Part shown: one piece after another, positions 36,501 to 49,700 of the stretch | How the letters are laid out: each line of letters opens with the position of its first letter | Position numbering within the stretch: position 1 is the first letter of the stretch | From: Schistosoma mansoni | Lineage: Eukaryota; Platyhelminthes; Trematoda; Strigeidida; Schistosomatidae | NCBI RefSeq assembly: GCF_000237925.1 | Contig: NC_031495.1 | Span: 23,454,872 to 23,518,871 of the forward strand | Reading direction: 5' to 3' | DNA: 64,000 nucleotides | Notes under the pieces: model-generated | The model's database searches: none | Told to the model about the DNA's origin: nothing | The model's input: only the letters and a program-made list of their open reading frames with translations | Position numbers and translations under genes: made by a program

Positions 36501-39500
36501 CAATATTTACGTCAATATTGTAAAGGATAATTCATAAAGGGCAGTATATTGACTACAATTACATCTCCCACCAAATGAAAACTGAGAGAACGGCTCAGTC
36601 ATGAGGTCTTTGGATGTATCACTGTGTGACTCAGGTTACAATATTTAGGAGACAAGTAAGTCCCTGAAAATTTTAGACACAATTAATTCATGAATGCGAA
36701 TCCATACAAAATCAAGATTCAGAATTTCTTATCGAAAGCCCAAAAGTTTCTAGTAACCGCGCGTATGAAAATATTCAACAGTAATTAGGCTCAAGTTTTC
36801 TTTAATAATATAAAACTATGGTTCTTTTCACAATCAATTTATAGCTTTAAAGTTATCTTAGTAAACATGTCAAAATCTATGGAAGAACATCTGATCAGTT
36901 TAATTATTTTATCATGTAAAATAGTGTTATGGATTGGCTTTCAGTCAGAAAAAATAGTCTAAATATATAAAAGGTTGAATATATAAAGGTTGGATTCATA
37001 AAAATACAACTAGCCTGGTATTTGGGATTGATCTACTCTACCCTGAAGGTGATTACTTTCACTGAGATATACCATCTGTAAAGGATATCCAGAATTCGAA
37101 CTGCAGGATGCTGGGATATGATTAATTTGTGTACTAGAAGGTTGTGGATAATAATAGTTTTGGTTATTCCATTTTTTTTCAACCTGATGATGACTTTGAT
37201 CTACTGAATAACCGGATTTTAGATTGACATCCTGGCTACAGTTTCCTTTCACTTCGGACATATGAAGGTTATCACGTAAGCTGGAGGTTTGAAATTGTCC
37301 TCCACTACCTACATTTGTTTTCGATGGAACAAATCGGACCGTAAATAATTCAGGTGGTCTTGCATATGGATCATCATCCTCGTAATACACTGTTTTATTT
37401 TTAAAGAGAAATCAAATAAATGGGGGATGATAATAACGTGAGTTTATAGATGCATATATTAACATGTTGATTTTTAAATGAGAAAGTATCTTTTAACTAG
37501 GAATAATTTAGACCACTTGCTTTCATACTCATTCCCTGTTTTGTTTTAATATTATATAATCAAAAATGCGAAAGATTATCTTACTAATATAGACATTAAC
37601 TTACAGAATGATATAAACAAAATCAGTAAATAATGCCTGAAGTTTGATTTTGTTTAGTAACAATGAATAACGGAGTTTTAGTAAATCACCGGCATTTCAA
37701 ATAGTCATATTCAGAGAGTCTAAGAAGATCAGTAACTATAAATGGTTTATATGCTTAAAAACCACGTATAACGGTTGATTTCTTTAAAATATTCATATAA
37801 GTTTGATCGGATTTTAAGAATCTGCTTTACTTCCTTTTTTGTGTATCTACATAGATTTAACCATAATATATTTCAAATATCCTTATTTACCGATAATCAG
37901 TATTTTACACACTGGAAAGGAACGTTTTTTAGTAAAACTATGAGGTATTTTACTCGAAAAAACTATTTTTTAAATGTTTTTTTAAAAGATATTTTCATGC
38001 AAATAAAAATAAACAAACAGTTAATCAGGTGATTTGTGGTTTAATCTAATATGTCAATAAGTCTTAATGATATAAATAGTTGAAATATATTTCAACAATG
38101 AAGAAATATTGAGGTTTGAATTTATTTTTAATCCACCATGACGGTATGGCTGATGAACTGTTATTTTTAATGAGTGCACTAACGTATAATAAGCTCTCTT
38201 CACAACTATTGTACCATATATATGTTTGACAGTGATCTCATTACAGATCTTTATTGTTACCAAAACAAAGATAATTGAATTACCATTTAAAAATATAGCA
38301 TTACAAACTGCTGGGGCTAACAAACAAACAGCTCATAATTATGAGTTTCGTTTCACCTTGACACATGAAATCTATTAAGCCAATATATTACTAAATTCGC
38401 TGAATTTTTCGCTAAAAGACTTGGTAAACATAGAGAGTATGATAAAGTGAATAAAAACTTAAATGAAATTTAAAAGGCTGATTATTTGTAAAATAAATAA
38501 GCAGATATTGTGAAATTACGGAGGTGGTGATTTATGATTGGTATATGAACAAAGATTTCGCTTAGAAGTAGTAAATTAAAGACCATTTATTACACAATTT
38601 TAATAATTAGAAAACCATACTGACTGGCAGAACAAAACTAACGGATTTTAGACAAAATAACGTTCAGGTGTAGATTTAAAAAAATGATTTCATCAACTAA
38701 AATATGATTCCATTAAAGATTAGAAGGCGAGACTATTATTTATGGACGAGCCAATCGGAAGCGTTTCAAGGATTTCAAGGTCACGGCGCCGATTTCGGTA
38801 CCTGATGCTCATGTACGGTCAGTTCACAGAGAATTTTAAAGAAGACTTGACAATTAAGCGGCTACAACAAATAAAACTACTAAGAAGTCGCTGTATTTGT
38901 AATTACGAGTATTAAATGACTTGTAGACCTTGTACAGACTACCGTGATGTTGTCCTTCGATGTAATATATGTTGAAGGAAGACGTTTGCTAGAATAAGAA
39001 CCTTTATCGCTCGATCCACATTGGGACCAAGGCATATTATAATAATTGTCGCCAACTGTATAATAAAAGCACCAGTAACATTGGTTGCAATAATCGCAGA
39101 TGTTACTGAAGCTTCGGCTGTGCAGTAGTATGAGTATTGTAGGGATATATATATATATATATAATAAAAATAATAAACTTACACAACAGGAGTACACACA
39201 AACAATAATGAAGCTATGTGGTCGAGGCTGAGAGGGTTTTTATGACTTTATCATGGCTCCATAGACCAACTATTATGGAGCGATATGGATGAGTTTCTCT
39301 ACCTTATGCATTACGATTTTGGAACCTTTGAACCTTTTCCTAACATTGACAAGTTTTTGGACCATATTAAAGAAGTGTATCCACTTTTATTATTTGGTTT
39401 TATATAATATATTTTTACTCTATGCTGACTGTTTACTGATTGGCTAACATTTCTCAAGGTCACTTAAGATTTGTTCAAAGGTCGTCCAGAAATTGTAGTC

Positions 39501-42500
39501 TCGCCGATTAGAAATCAAGATCAGTCATGGTAAGTGATCCAAGCTAGACAACATCATCATCTTGAGTAAGTAAAATAAACCGCAAACTTATAATGACAAA
39601 ATTTTGAGTAAAAGTCAAAAACTTCGAAGTCAAACATTTCTTCAGTAGTTTAAATGCATCACTACATCCATCATAATGTTCAGGGTTAGGAAATTGAACT
39701 TTATTAACTATATTTGAGCAGTTACACCCCGTTAACTTTGAAACTAAACAGCATGAAGATTGACCATAGGTCCTAAATTTTCCTATCTAAATCTATATGT
39801 AACATCATATTTTACATCCATTTTGTATTGTTTGTTTGAATCTTCCCGTTGATGTTTAGGACTTCAATTGATCAGTCTCTTATTGACATAAACACCAATG
39901 GAAAGATTCAAACAAAGAATAAAAAATGAATTTAAACTTCACCCCATCGCACAAGCAAGTAGCTATCGGAACTCATTAGCTAATTGGAGAACATGATGGC
40001 GTTTGAAGAGGACAGTACTGGGTTGTAGTCCCGGAGTGAACACTTAATCTGGGATTCAGGTACATCCAGATGATGAATCCCAAATAAGACAAAACGTGCG
40101 TCCTGGATTCCACTGCTAGCAACCATCCATCTTTACATATCATATTTTACAGTTCATACTTATATAAAGATTTAAACATATTCAAGAACCAACTCATTCA
40201 GTACATAAACTACAGTTGACTTGTATATACAATAAATAAACGACTAAATACTATTAAATATTACAATAGTACCATATAATACTGTCACACAAATGTATCA
40301 ATTTTCTTTTTTTTAAAAAGGATCATATTCACTAGTTTGAATGTATTTTTTCTCTAAAATTTATTTTAAAAGACAATCACATGGTGTTTGTTATGTTGTT
40401 ATAATGTTTAACTGCTGATAACATCATTCATATTTATTCTTTCCTTTTTTTCATTTGGTGAAAATATAAAATCCAAGCATATTTACTTAGAAAATCACGT
40501 TTATTTAGATATTCATCAATACATAACTTCATGATTCTTTTTCTTACTGAACACATGTTTCGAAGTTTAATTTTAAGTTTCAAAACGTCAACAAAGAATC
40601 TTATTTTCAACAAGATTTTTCATTAGGGTTTACTTTGAGTAAAATAATGCTATATTTATATGGATATATATATATATATAAATGTAACAATTGAAGATAT
40701 CATCACATTACTACATTGACATATTTCACTGACTTTTATTTATTTTTCTATCATTGTTTATATTTCAAATGATTGACTTGCATATTTCTTATTACGTAAT
40801 CTTTATTAGTTAGTTGTTATGTGGTTCATATTTGTATGTTTTGATTTAATTTTCATGTTGAAGTATTTGTTCATGGTCAATTGGCATACTTATTACAGTA
40901 ATGTAAATTTTATTCCGTATTTATTATGATTCGTTATGTACTTCAGTTTATTGTCATCATAGACTAATAAACGTTCTGGAATGATGAAAATCTGGTTGAG
41001 AACGATATTAACAGTTTATGTATCTTGTTTTAACTTACACAATAAGAATTTTTAATAGTTTAAAATCATTTACATAATTCATTTTATATAATCATAGGTT
41101 AGTTTAGTTGCAACGATAGTAATAGTATCTTGTAGTGGTGTTATAAGCCTTTAATAATTTAACAAAATCGATTTTAAAAGGCAAGAAAACTTTTAAATTA
41201 TTTTAACTAATCAGTGTCTTTCTAGCAAATTCCAATAAAAGTCCAGTAAACAACTAATTAAGCTTTAATTATTCTCACTGAAAAATTACTGAACTGTTAC
41301 TAGTTTTAACATGGATATTAGAGGCTTCTAGAACCTCAGTTACACATAATCCTAAATCTATACTTGTCTTACGTACATAGAGCTTCTTCCATACTTATCC
41401 CCTTCTGTTTTGTTCGAGATTCAGGAGTGAAGAACTTTATGGGACTAGAAAAGTGTTACGAAATCGGTGTCAAAACGGTCAAGTAGAAGATAGATCAGAA
41501 TGTATATACACATGTCGATAATGACATCAGTAAAGACTGATGACATGGCCTTCTGTTAAAAAGTGTCTTAGATTTTATGAGTCAATCGTTTTAATCTGGT
41601 CAATACAAGTAGTGGTTTTTCTATTGAAGCTCTTTATTTTTTAAAACTACCAATTACAGCAATGGGGTAGGATAACTGAAATCCATTTGACAGTAGATCA
41701 TGATATATTTTAAAATAGTGTCAAGAGCATTGATCCATAAGTCAGTAATTAATGCAGGAATCTCTAAATTTTCTATCATAACAGATGTTTTATTCTGATT
41801 GTCCACGTTAGGTCCTCTTTGTAACTCGTCAACTGGATTTATCTAAATCCCAGTTTTGATGTTCACATTAAGATTCAACCCAATACTTATGGCTCCAGAC
41901 ACTCGTATGTTGAAAAATAATTCGCGACAATCATCAGACTTTTCAATAGATGGAATATTTAAGATTATTTTTTAATTGTTTGTGCTTCTCAGCTGCTGTT
42001 ATTTGAATTTGAATTTGATCAGCCTATGTTAGGATGTGGACTCATTGAATGAATAAATAAATATAATAACCGAAGAATAAAACATGAGCATTCTGTAGTG
42101 AAGTTCTGCCTGCTAGCCAAAACGAGACCTAACACCAAGAAATCACTTGGTGGATTCCATTTTCCAACAAGACTGATAAATCCATAGCTGAATTATAAGC
42201 CCTTACAGGTAATAATATATTTAAAATTTTTATTGTGGAATTTATAATCAAACACTAACAATCAAATACATATACTCAACCAAAATAGTTAACTAACATT
42301 TCGATAAATTCATAGGTTGATGGGATGAAACGCTTTGATTTAACGTTTGATTTCTTAATCTATGAATCTCATTACTATCCATTTTTTCAAGACTATCTGA
42401 TGGAATTTGTTCACTTTCTATTGAGTACTTCTGTTGTAGAATTGTTGAAAGCTGTGCAACTTTATCCGAATCACGTCTGTTCTTTAAGTCTTTGATTATT

Positions 42501-45500
42501 TGTTTGTGTTGATATAGTTCATGATTACTATTATTTGTCCAATGACTACTGACCATATTGAAATTAGAGTGACATAACTCTAAAAGTTTACATATTTCTA
42601 AATGTCCTGCTTTCAGTGCAACACGATATGGTGTACGTCCATGTGAATCAGTTTGTGATGGATTAGCATTAGCCTGATAGAAACAAAAACAATTGGATAT
42701 GTATACATTAAGTTGTGAATTAAAACGTGTAATTTTACGTATCATTTATTTTCTTGAAAATACAATTCAAATACTGAAACAGTATTAGTAGTCAGTAGGA
42801 AAATTAGCGAAATTCTTGAAGGTAAGCATACAGCAGTTAGTGTTGACGGCCATAAACGTTTATTTTTATGGTAAAAGTAATTACAGTGGCTTTTCAATAT
42901 TTATAAATTTACACAATCTTCTAATGAGTTAAAAAGAATTAAAATAGGTCTAATTTACAGTTCAGTATAACGGTTTGTTGTTTAGAGATCATATCTGACT
43001 TCGGTAATTTAAAACCCTTAACTCTTGTAACGGAACATATGTATAATATAACTAATCATGGTACAGTGATGTGTAAGTGAATTAGAAATAAACTGAAATG
43101 TCTGTGACGAGGGTGGTAAAATTAGAATAATTGAATGTGAATTTTTGATTAGGAAACATTTATATTGGTAATATATCATTGGTGTTAATATTCAATTCAT
43201 GTTGACTAACATTTTGATAGGTCTTCTAATTGAACTTTTGTTAGTGACATCTTAGCAGCTTTCTATAACCACAGACTGTTTCTACAGTGGAACTTGCGAA
43301 GATGTATATTATAAACAGAAGTTGAACCGTCTTCATTCTTTTTAATGAAAATTTAATCATTCGCCTTCCTATCTAAGTATAACTGTTTTGAACTAGTTTA
43401 TTTACTTAGGATTACATTAGTGAATCTAATTAAAGTTCTTATAAATTTGTGTTTCGACCCCTAACGTCTACTTCGTTGTTTTTTATTCTCGTTTAATCAG
43501 TGAAAAAAAGTTGGTCATGGCTTTAATTAGTTTAAAATAGCGGATTAAACAGACTATACTCCAGTGAGTAGTCATTAATTGTAAAGTCAATAATATCAGA
43601 GTGAAGAAAGTAATCCATTGATGATATCTCATGAATGTTATGCCATACTGGAAATCCACTGAAGTTGAGAAGTAGAAGCGCTAGATAACAACTCAGTGTC
43701 TAACTAGCAACAAGCTTCTCCTCAGTTTATGAAGGAGTTGATCTAGATACCATAAGGAGTCTTCCGAATGAATTATAAAAGATAATAATGCTGATGAATG
43801 TAGAATGTCTGTGTAAGGATGGCTCGTTAGCAAACTCAAGGAAGCCTCAAGAAGCCCAGAAAGAGCCGAAGATGTTCCATCCAACCATCGCTAGAAGAAC
43901 ATTCTAGAATGTCACTGTGTAGCTTCCCTGCTGGATGAATAAGGACTGCCTATGAGCCTATTGGCTGTCCGAAATGATGATTTACTTTCGGTCGAAAAAC
44001 CATAAATACATGAGATTTTTGTACTATATTTGATACTGTGTTGGGAAATACATTCCTACCTACTAGACTTCTGTTTTCTCTCTTGCGACATTGCGGGTTC
44101 GATCGTTCAAGTAGTCCAATAGTACGCTGCATAGCAAGAATCTAAAGCTGTAGATATAACATCTGATAAACTACTTCCAAAGTGCTGATTAAATAAAGAG
44201 TTATGACTGAAGCTAGTCAATAATATATGCTGTTTGATTCAGTTTGGAAACAGACTATTACCTTCATATTATTGAGAAAAAGATGCTCTTAGGCTGAGTG
44301 TTCCATAGTGCAATAATTATGTACACTGAAAATATAAACTTTACGACAAATCTTCATTTTTATTTTTTTTAAAGCGTTTCACATTAATTTTGCAGTATTT
44401 TTTAAATGATAGTTAGGTTATTTGCCTCATTGATCAACAAATGTACCTTAATATAAAACTATTATTCATATTAAAAAATTATCACCCGAAATAAATAATT
44501 TTTGGTCAGATTTAAATATTATTTTTATTGCAATATAGATCACAAAACACCTACATTGAGTAAAACTTTACAAACATCCAAATGACCTTCTTGTGCAGCG
44601 ATGCATAAAGCTGTTGCGCCTTGACTACAAACTACATCCACTCGAGCATTTCCTTCATTCAGTAATATATGACATATTTCAGCGTGACCTTGCCATGCTG
44701 CAAGTTGTAAAGGTGTTCTACCTTCCCGGTCACGAATATCTACTGGTGTTCCAGCCTGGAAAAGCGCATAGTGATAATAAATAGACCGTTAGATAGATAA
44801 AAATATGTAACTGGACTGATTTTCAAACTGAAAATAAATATATTACAGATATGTTGTAGATACTCAAAAGAGTTAGCATATCTGAAAGTTTTAAACAGTA
44901 TAGTATGGATTAAATGGGACTAGGAGTGGGACCCAGGATATATATATATATATCCTCTAGTCCCCTATATATATCATCAATGAAAATGTTCTATAGTCTA
45001 ATTACTAGACAATTAGTATTTAAAATATCTTCAAAAAAAATAAAAAAATATCTATTCTGTTTCATAATGAAGCGATATTACATGAACAACACTAAGTTTA
45101 TAAATCATAAAACCATGTAAATTTCTTTAAAGCATCTTGGTAGCAGATCCCAATGACTTAAGACTTAGTTGTTCATTTTATTTATTGCTTCTGTGCATTC
45201 TGTATATTCAGTCTTTTTGTATATAAGTCGCATACTTTAAGAAATATACGTTTTCTTACTTAATTATAGTCTATGAAATGCTTCATATATCGTGAAACAA
45301 ATCAGTCTATTACTTCTCTAAGGCATCAAAGTCGAAAATTCGTTTTTCAATTTGTTATAAGTATTTTGTTACATAATTCAAACACATTGCCTCGTAAAAT
45401 AATCTACATTTCTAATTATATAATACACTTACAATTTATTTTATAAAAAGAAAGAGAAAGTGGAGATTACAACTAACAAAATTAACACAAAATCTATTCT

Positions 45501-46707
45501 GACAATTGTAAATGATATTTTACATAAGATGGAAATATTTTAGTCGGCCAGTAGAGATTGATTACTTGCATATTACATAACATGTGACATTCAAGTCTAT
45601 CAATCCATAGTCAAATCATAGGACTGTGACCATCATTTTTACTCGTAAACATTCAAGGTCATGTAACCATACTGATAGTACTTTAATGAAGAATGATCTG
45701 GTGTTCAAAAATTATTTATTTTACAGACTAAAAAAGAAGTAAATGAAAAGCAACCATAGTTCAATCAAATTTTTCAATTAAATATTCTTTTCTATATAAT
45801 AAATTTTATTATTATAAAACAATGTCACACATATACATAGTACGTTTGAGTTCGAGTTGTTTAGAATAATGTATCTTCATGGTGAAACTATGAAATGTCA
45901 ATGATATCTGTCGAATAAATAATATAAGAAGTGAGGAAACGGTTAGCGGTCTGGCTTTTAGGCTTATTTGATAGTTGTTACGTCCTCTACATGAGCAACG
46001 CAGAGTACGATACGCAACTAACGGCACTCGGACGTATAGAACACCGCAGTTGCAAATCAGAAGGCAGAAGAAAGCAGGAGATGTGATTGTTGGGTAGGAA
46101 TCGAAAATGTACAAAAATACGTGTATTTATAGCTATTAATGTTGGTTATAACATCATTGTAATTGAGCCAATTCGCAAGGAGGTAAGTTATGCTACCGTT
46201 CAACCATAGCACACCATGTTGATATTCTCCATCAGATTCCGATTAGGTGGAAAATCTTCCGCTCCTTTAAAACACTTGAAGGCTCCATCGTGCTCCTTGA
46301 AGGCCGTCCAAACAATGGTGGGTTAGTTTCACAGTTTGACGAATGTCGACTTTTATTTACAAATTAAATTACAGATAATGGAAGAAATAAAAACAAACTA
46401 TATTGAAATATGTGAACTTATTAACAAACTTTAGGAACTATCAATCTTGCATCTGTTTGTTTGCCCTTTGTCACATAAACCTTTATCATATAGATGAGAG
46501 AAAATCAATAACCTAGTCAAACTTCCGATTATGAAAGACTATAAATTTAGCTAACAGTTACGCCTAATGGATCATTTGATAACCCGAAATCCAGGTAGAT
46601 TATAAAACTCTTGTTACAATCATGTTAAATATAGGAATTCCTTTGAACTTGATCATTGTTTATTAAATAAGGATGCTAAGAAAACTTTTTTCACAAGTAG
46701 AAGCAAG

Positions 46708-46745
<38 letters not shown>

Positions 46746-49700
46746 TTACAGAGTTGATACAACTTGATAACTAGATACTAACTAGTTTCTCTTCCCAATG
46801 AGATGAACTGGCAATAATTCATCGGTCATTGTGTAAACACAACTGAATGAAGCGGCACCGTCGTGTAATACTCAATGCTAAAAATTTTAGAGACAGCCTA
46901 CGTAAAACCATCAACTTGAATTTCGAACCTAGCCTTACTGTACAGGTAAAAATACGACCTAAACGAGTCGGAAAAATAGTGGTCATCCTGAAACTAGGTG
47001 CATACTTGAATACCAAAGTTATGAAAAACTAATGATTCACATAATTAAATCTAGGCTGTTCACCCATTTTTCGAGACGCTTTTAATTGTTAGTCGTATTG
47101 AAAAAGTTCACACGGCAAAGCGCACTTCATTTTAAACAATGGCTCACACGTTTGCTTGATTGCATGAAGTATTTAACAACGCAAAACTCAATTTAAGCTA
47201 AATTTACGATTTTTTTCATTACCTGTAACAATATACGAACGAAATTAACATTTCCAAGCCATGTAACTACATGAAGTGGGAAACGTCCTTCATCATCTGA
47301 TAAAACGGGATTGGCCCCAATTAATCGACTTGAGCCTGGACGTGATGATGCACCGGGAGCTGGACAGTGTAAAAGTAAATCAGCCATATCAAGTTGGCCT
47401 TCTAAAGCTAACATGTAAAGGGCAGTTCGACCGTAGGCATCCTTCAAAAAAGAAATAAAACGAAATAGTAATTATTTAAAAACATAATAAATTTTTAACG
47501 TGTTTCGAAATGTCAAAATACATAATTATTAGGCATATAGAAATTAACCGGAACGATATGTATTCGTAATGACATATATAATAATAATAATAATAATATA
47601 TAATACTATATTTCGCATTACTTTGCGGGACGAGTTATGAATAGGTAGATTAATTCTCACTCAATCATATACCGTACTTTTATGTATTCAGTGTCATTAA
47701 AAATTCCTGTAATGATCAATTTTCTGATACATAACCATAGAGACATTTTTAATTTACAATAGCAATCAGTTAGCTTTCTGTTTACAGATAAACTTATAAC
47801 CTATGTAATAGGGTTGACGGTCCATGTCTATACTGAAAATGGTAAATTCGATTTTTGGTAGCCTAAGTCATTTAGTCACTCACTTTCAAACATATGTCAA
47901 AATACCACGAATTTCGAGTGTATTAGTAAACTTTCAGGTTACAGTTATTACTAATTTCAGTCAATAGAAAATATTTTTCTATACATTTGGTTACAAGTGT
48001 ATTGATGATAAAAATAAAATCATGATATAATATTGGAGTGATGGACATTTTTGATTATTGATTTGAAATAAAAGAACAAAACGGAGACTCAATTCGTAAA
48101 GCGCCCAAAAAGTGTTTTCATTTATATTATTGGATATGGATGACATTTTTAGAGTAGTCGGGATCACTTTACTCATCCGACTAACTTTAAAGTAACATAT
48201 GTAAAGTCTTTAGCACTAGTGTATACTCTTGTAAAAGATTTACTTTAAGTTTTGAAATCTCCTACAGTAATCTTAAAGCATTGTAGGGTCGAAGAAATGT
48301 CACTGAGCCCTAGCCAAATCATCTGGAAGTCGGGTCACCGAATGTCGAATAGTTCACTGATTCTCATCAAGGTCAAGAACAACCAACGCGCATAAGTTAA
48401 TTGCAGGTCATGAACTAGCCCAAGTAGTAGTGGTCACATTCTATTCCTTGTACCTACTTTTACTAACATATTTCTGTAACAACATCGTTTGTGTTGTACG
48501 TCCATCAAATCAGCCATAGGACCTCGGTACGACGTAAGAGTAATCAGCATTAGGTCTTAACCGCGATATGTGACTTCAACGTTTGCTGGTTATCCATACT
48601 ATTATCGTATAACTCGAGTACATCCTCGGTCATTCGACACAGGTCATCTACAGTATTTATCTACAGTACAAACGATTGGAATAGGACCTGATCCAGACTC
48701 GACAGGCCAAACGACCAATGTACAAAAATCCAACAATAATATCTATCGTAGTGGGAGACAGGAAGATACCAGAAGTTTAAGAGACTCCCAAATTCAAGAA
48801 CACAATTCCAAAGTAGGACGACTCTGTACATAAAGCATCAAAAGGTGAGTTTTGGAGACAGTAAAATCCACAAACTATAATCAGGATAACTAACTAAATA
48901 ACAGTAAATATCAGGGAGGAAACACAAATTAGAAAAACGTTGTGGTGGTCATTCATTCAGGGAAGAACTGACATTTAATAAAAACAAAACAATTGAATTC
49001 ATTAGTCGATCTAAGCTATCCTGGAGATGCCGGACTGCCGTTCCGTCATAGCATTAAACTCCTCAGTAGTGCTCATCGACAATCCCCCACTCAAAAATCG
49101 AACCCAGGTCCATAGGTCTCGCACGAGAACGCTTAACCTTTAGACCACTGAGCCGGCATCCGACGATGCTAAGGTCGAATTTCAATCGATGCATGGTCTT
49201 GCACAACCCCTGATTGGAGGTCCAGCCTAGATCGACTCTTGGATTCAACTGTCAAAAATGCTACAATTTCCACAACTCCTCTTACTGAATAAAACAAAGT
49301 AGATAACCTGGGTCTCCTTAGCAGTTTATCATTCATAATCTATATACATAAGCTAAGAAAAGTAATAAAGTTAAAAAATAAGTGTAGAAAATTTCGGGAA
49401 TGAAACTAAAATTTATTTGGTCAGTCATTTTGTCAAAATTCTCACAGAGAAAATTGCGTATTGTAACCTACATTGCGTTTATAAAGGAAATACAATCTTA
49501 ATTAGTTGTTCTTTCAGAAATGTTTTACTAATAAACTTGACACTGTTGGAATATTTATTTGATAATAAAGTATTACTTTATAGTTGATTTTTGCGCATTT
49601 TATGATTTCATTGAGAACCTATTGGAATGCTAATTGTGGAACTTTGTAGTCACCACAACAAAGTTCCCCTAAACGTGTATTTCTTTCTGGCTTTATGAGT

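Noticed and set aside
38880-39197. 105-codon minus frame with a hydrophobic start
   Set aside because: It lies within the 780-bp transposon; its hydrophobic start comes from (AT)n and T-rich sequence. Only the 54-nt sub-segment is kept as a weak exon candidate.
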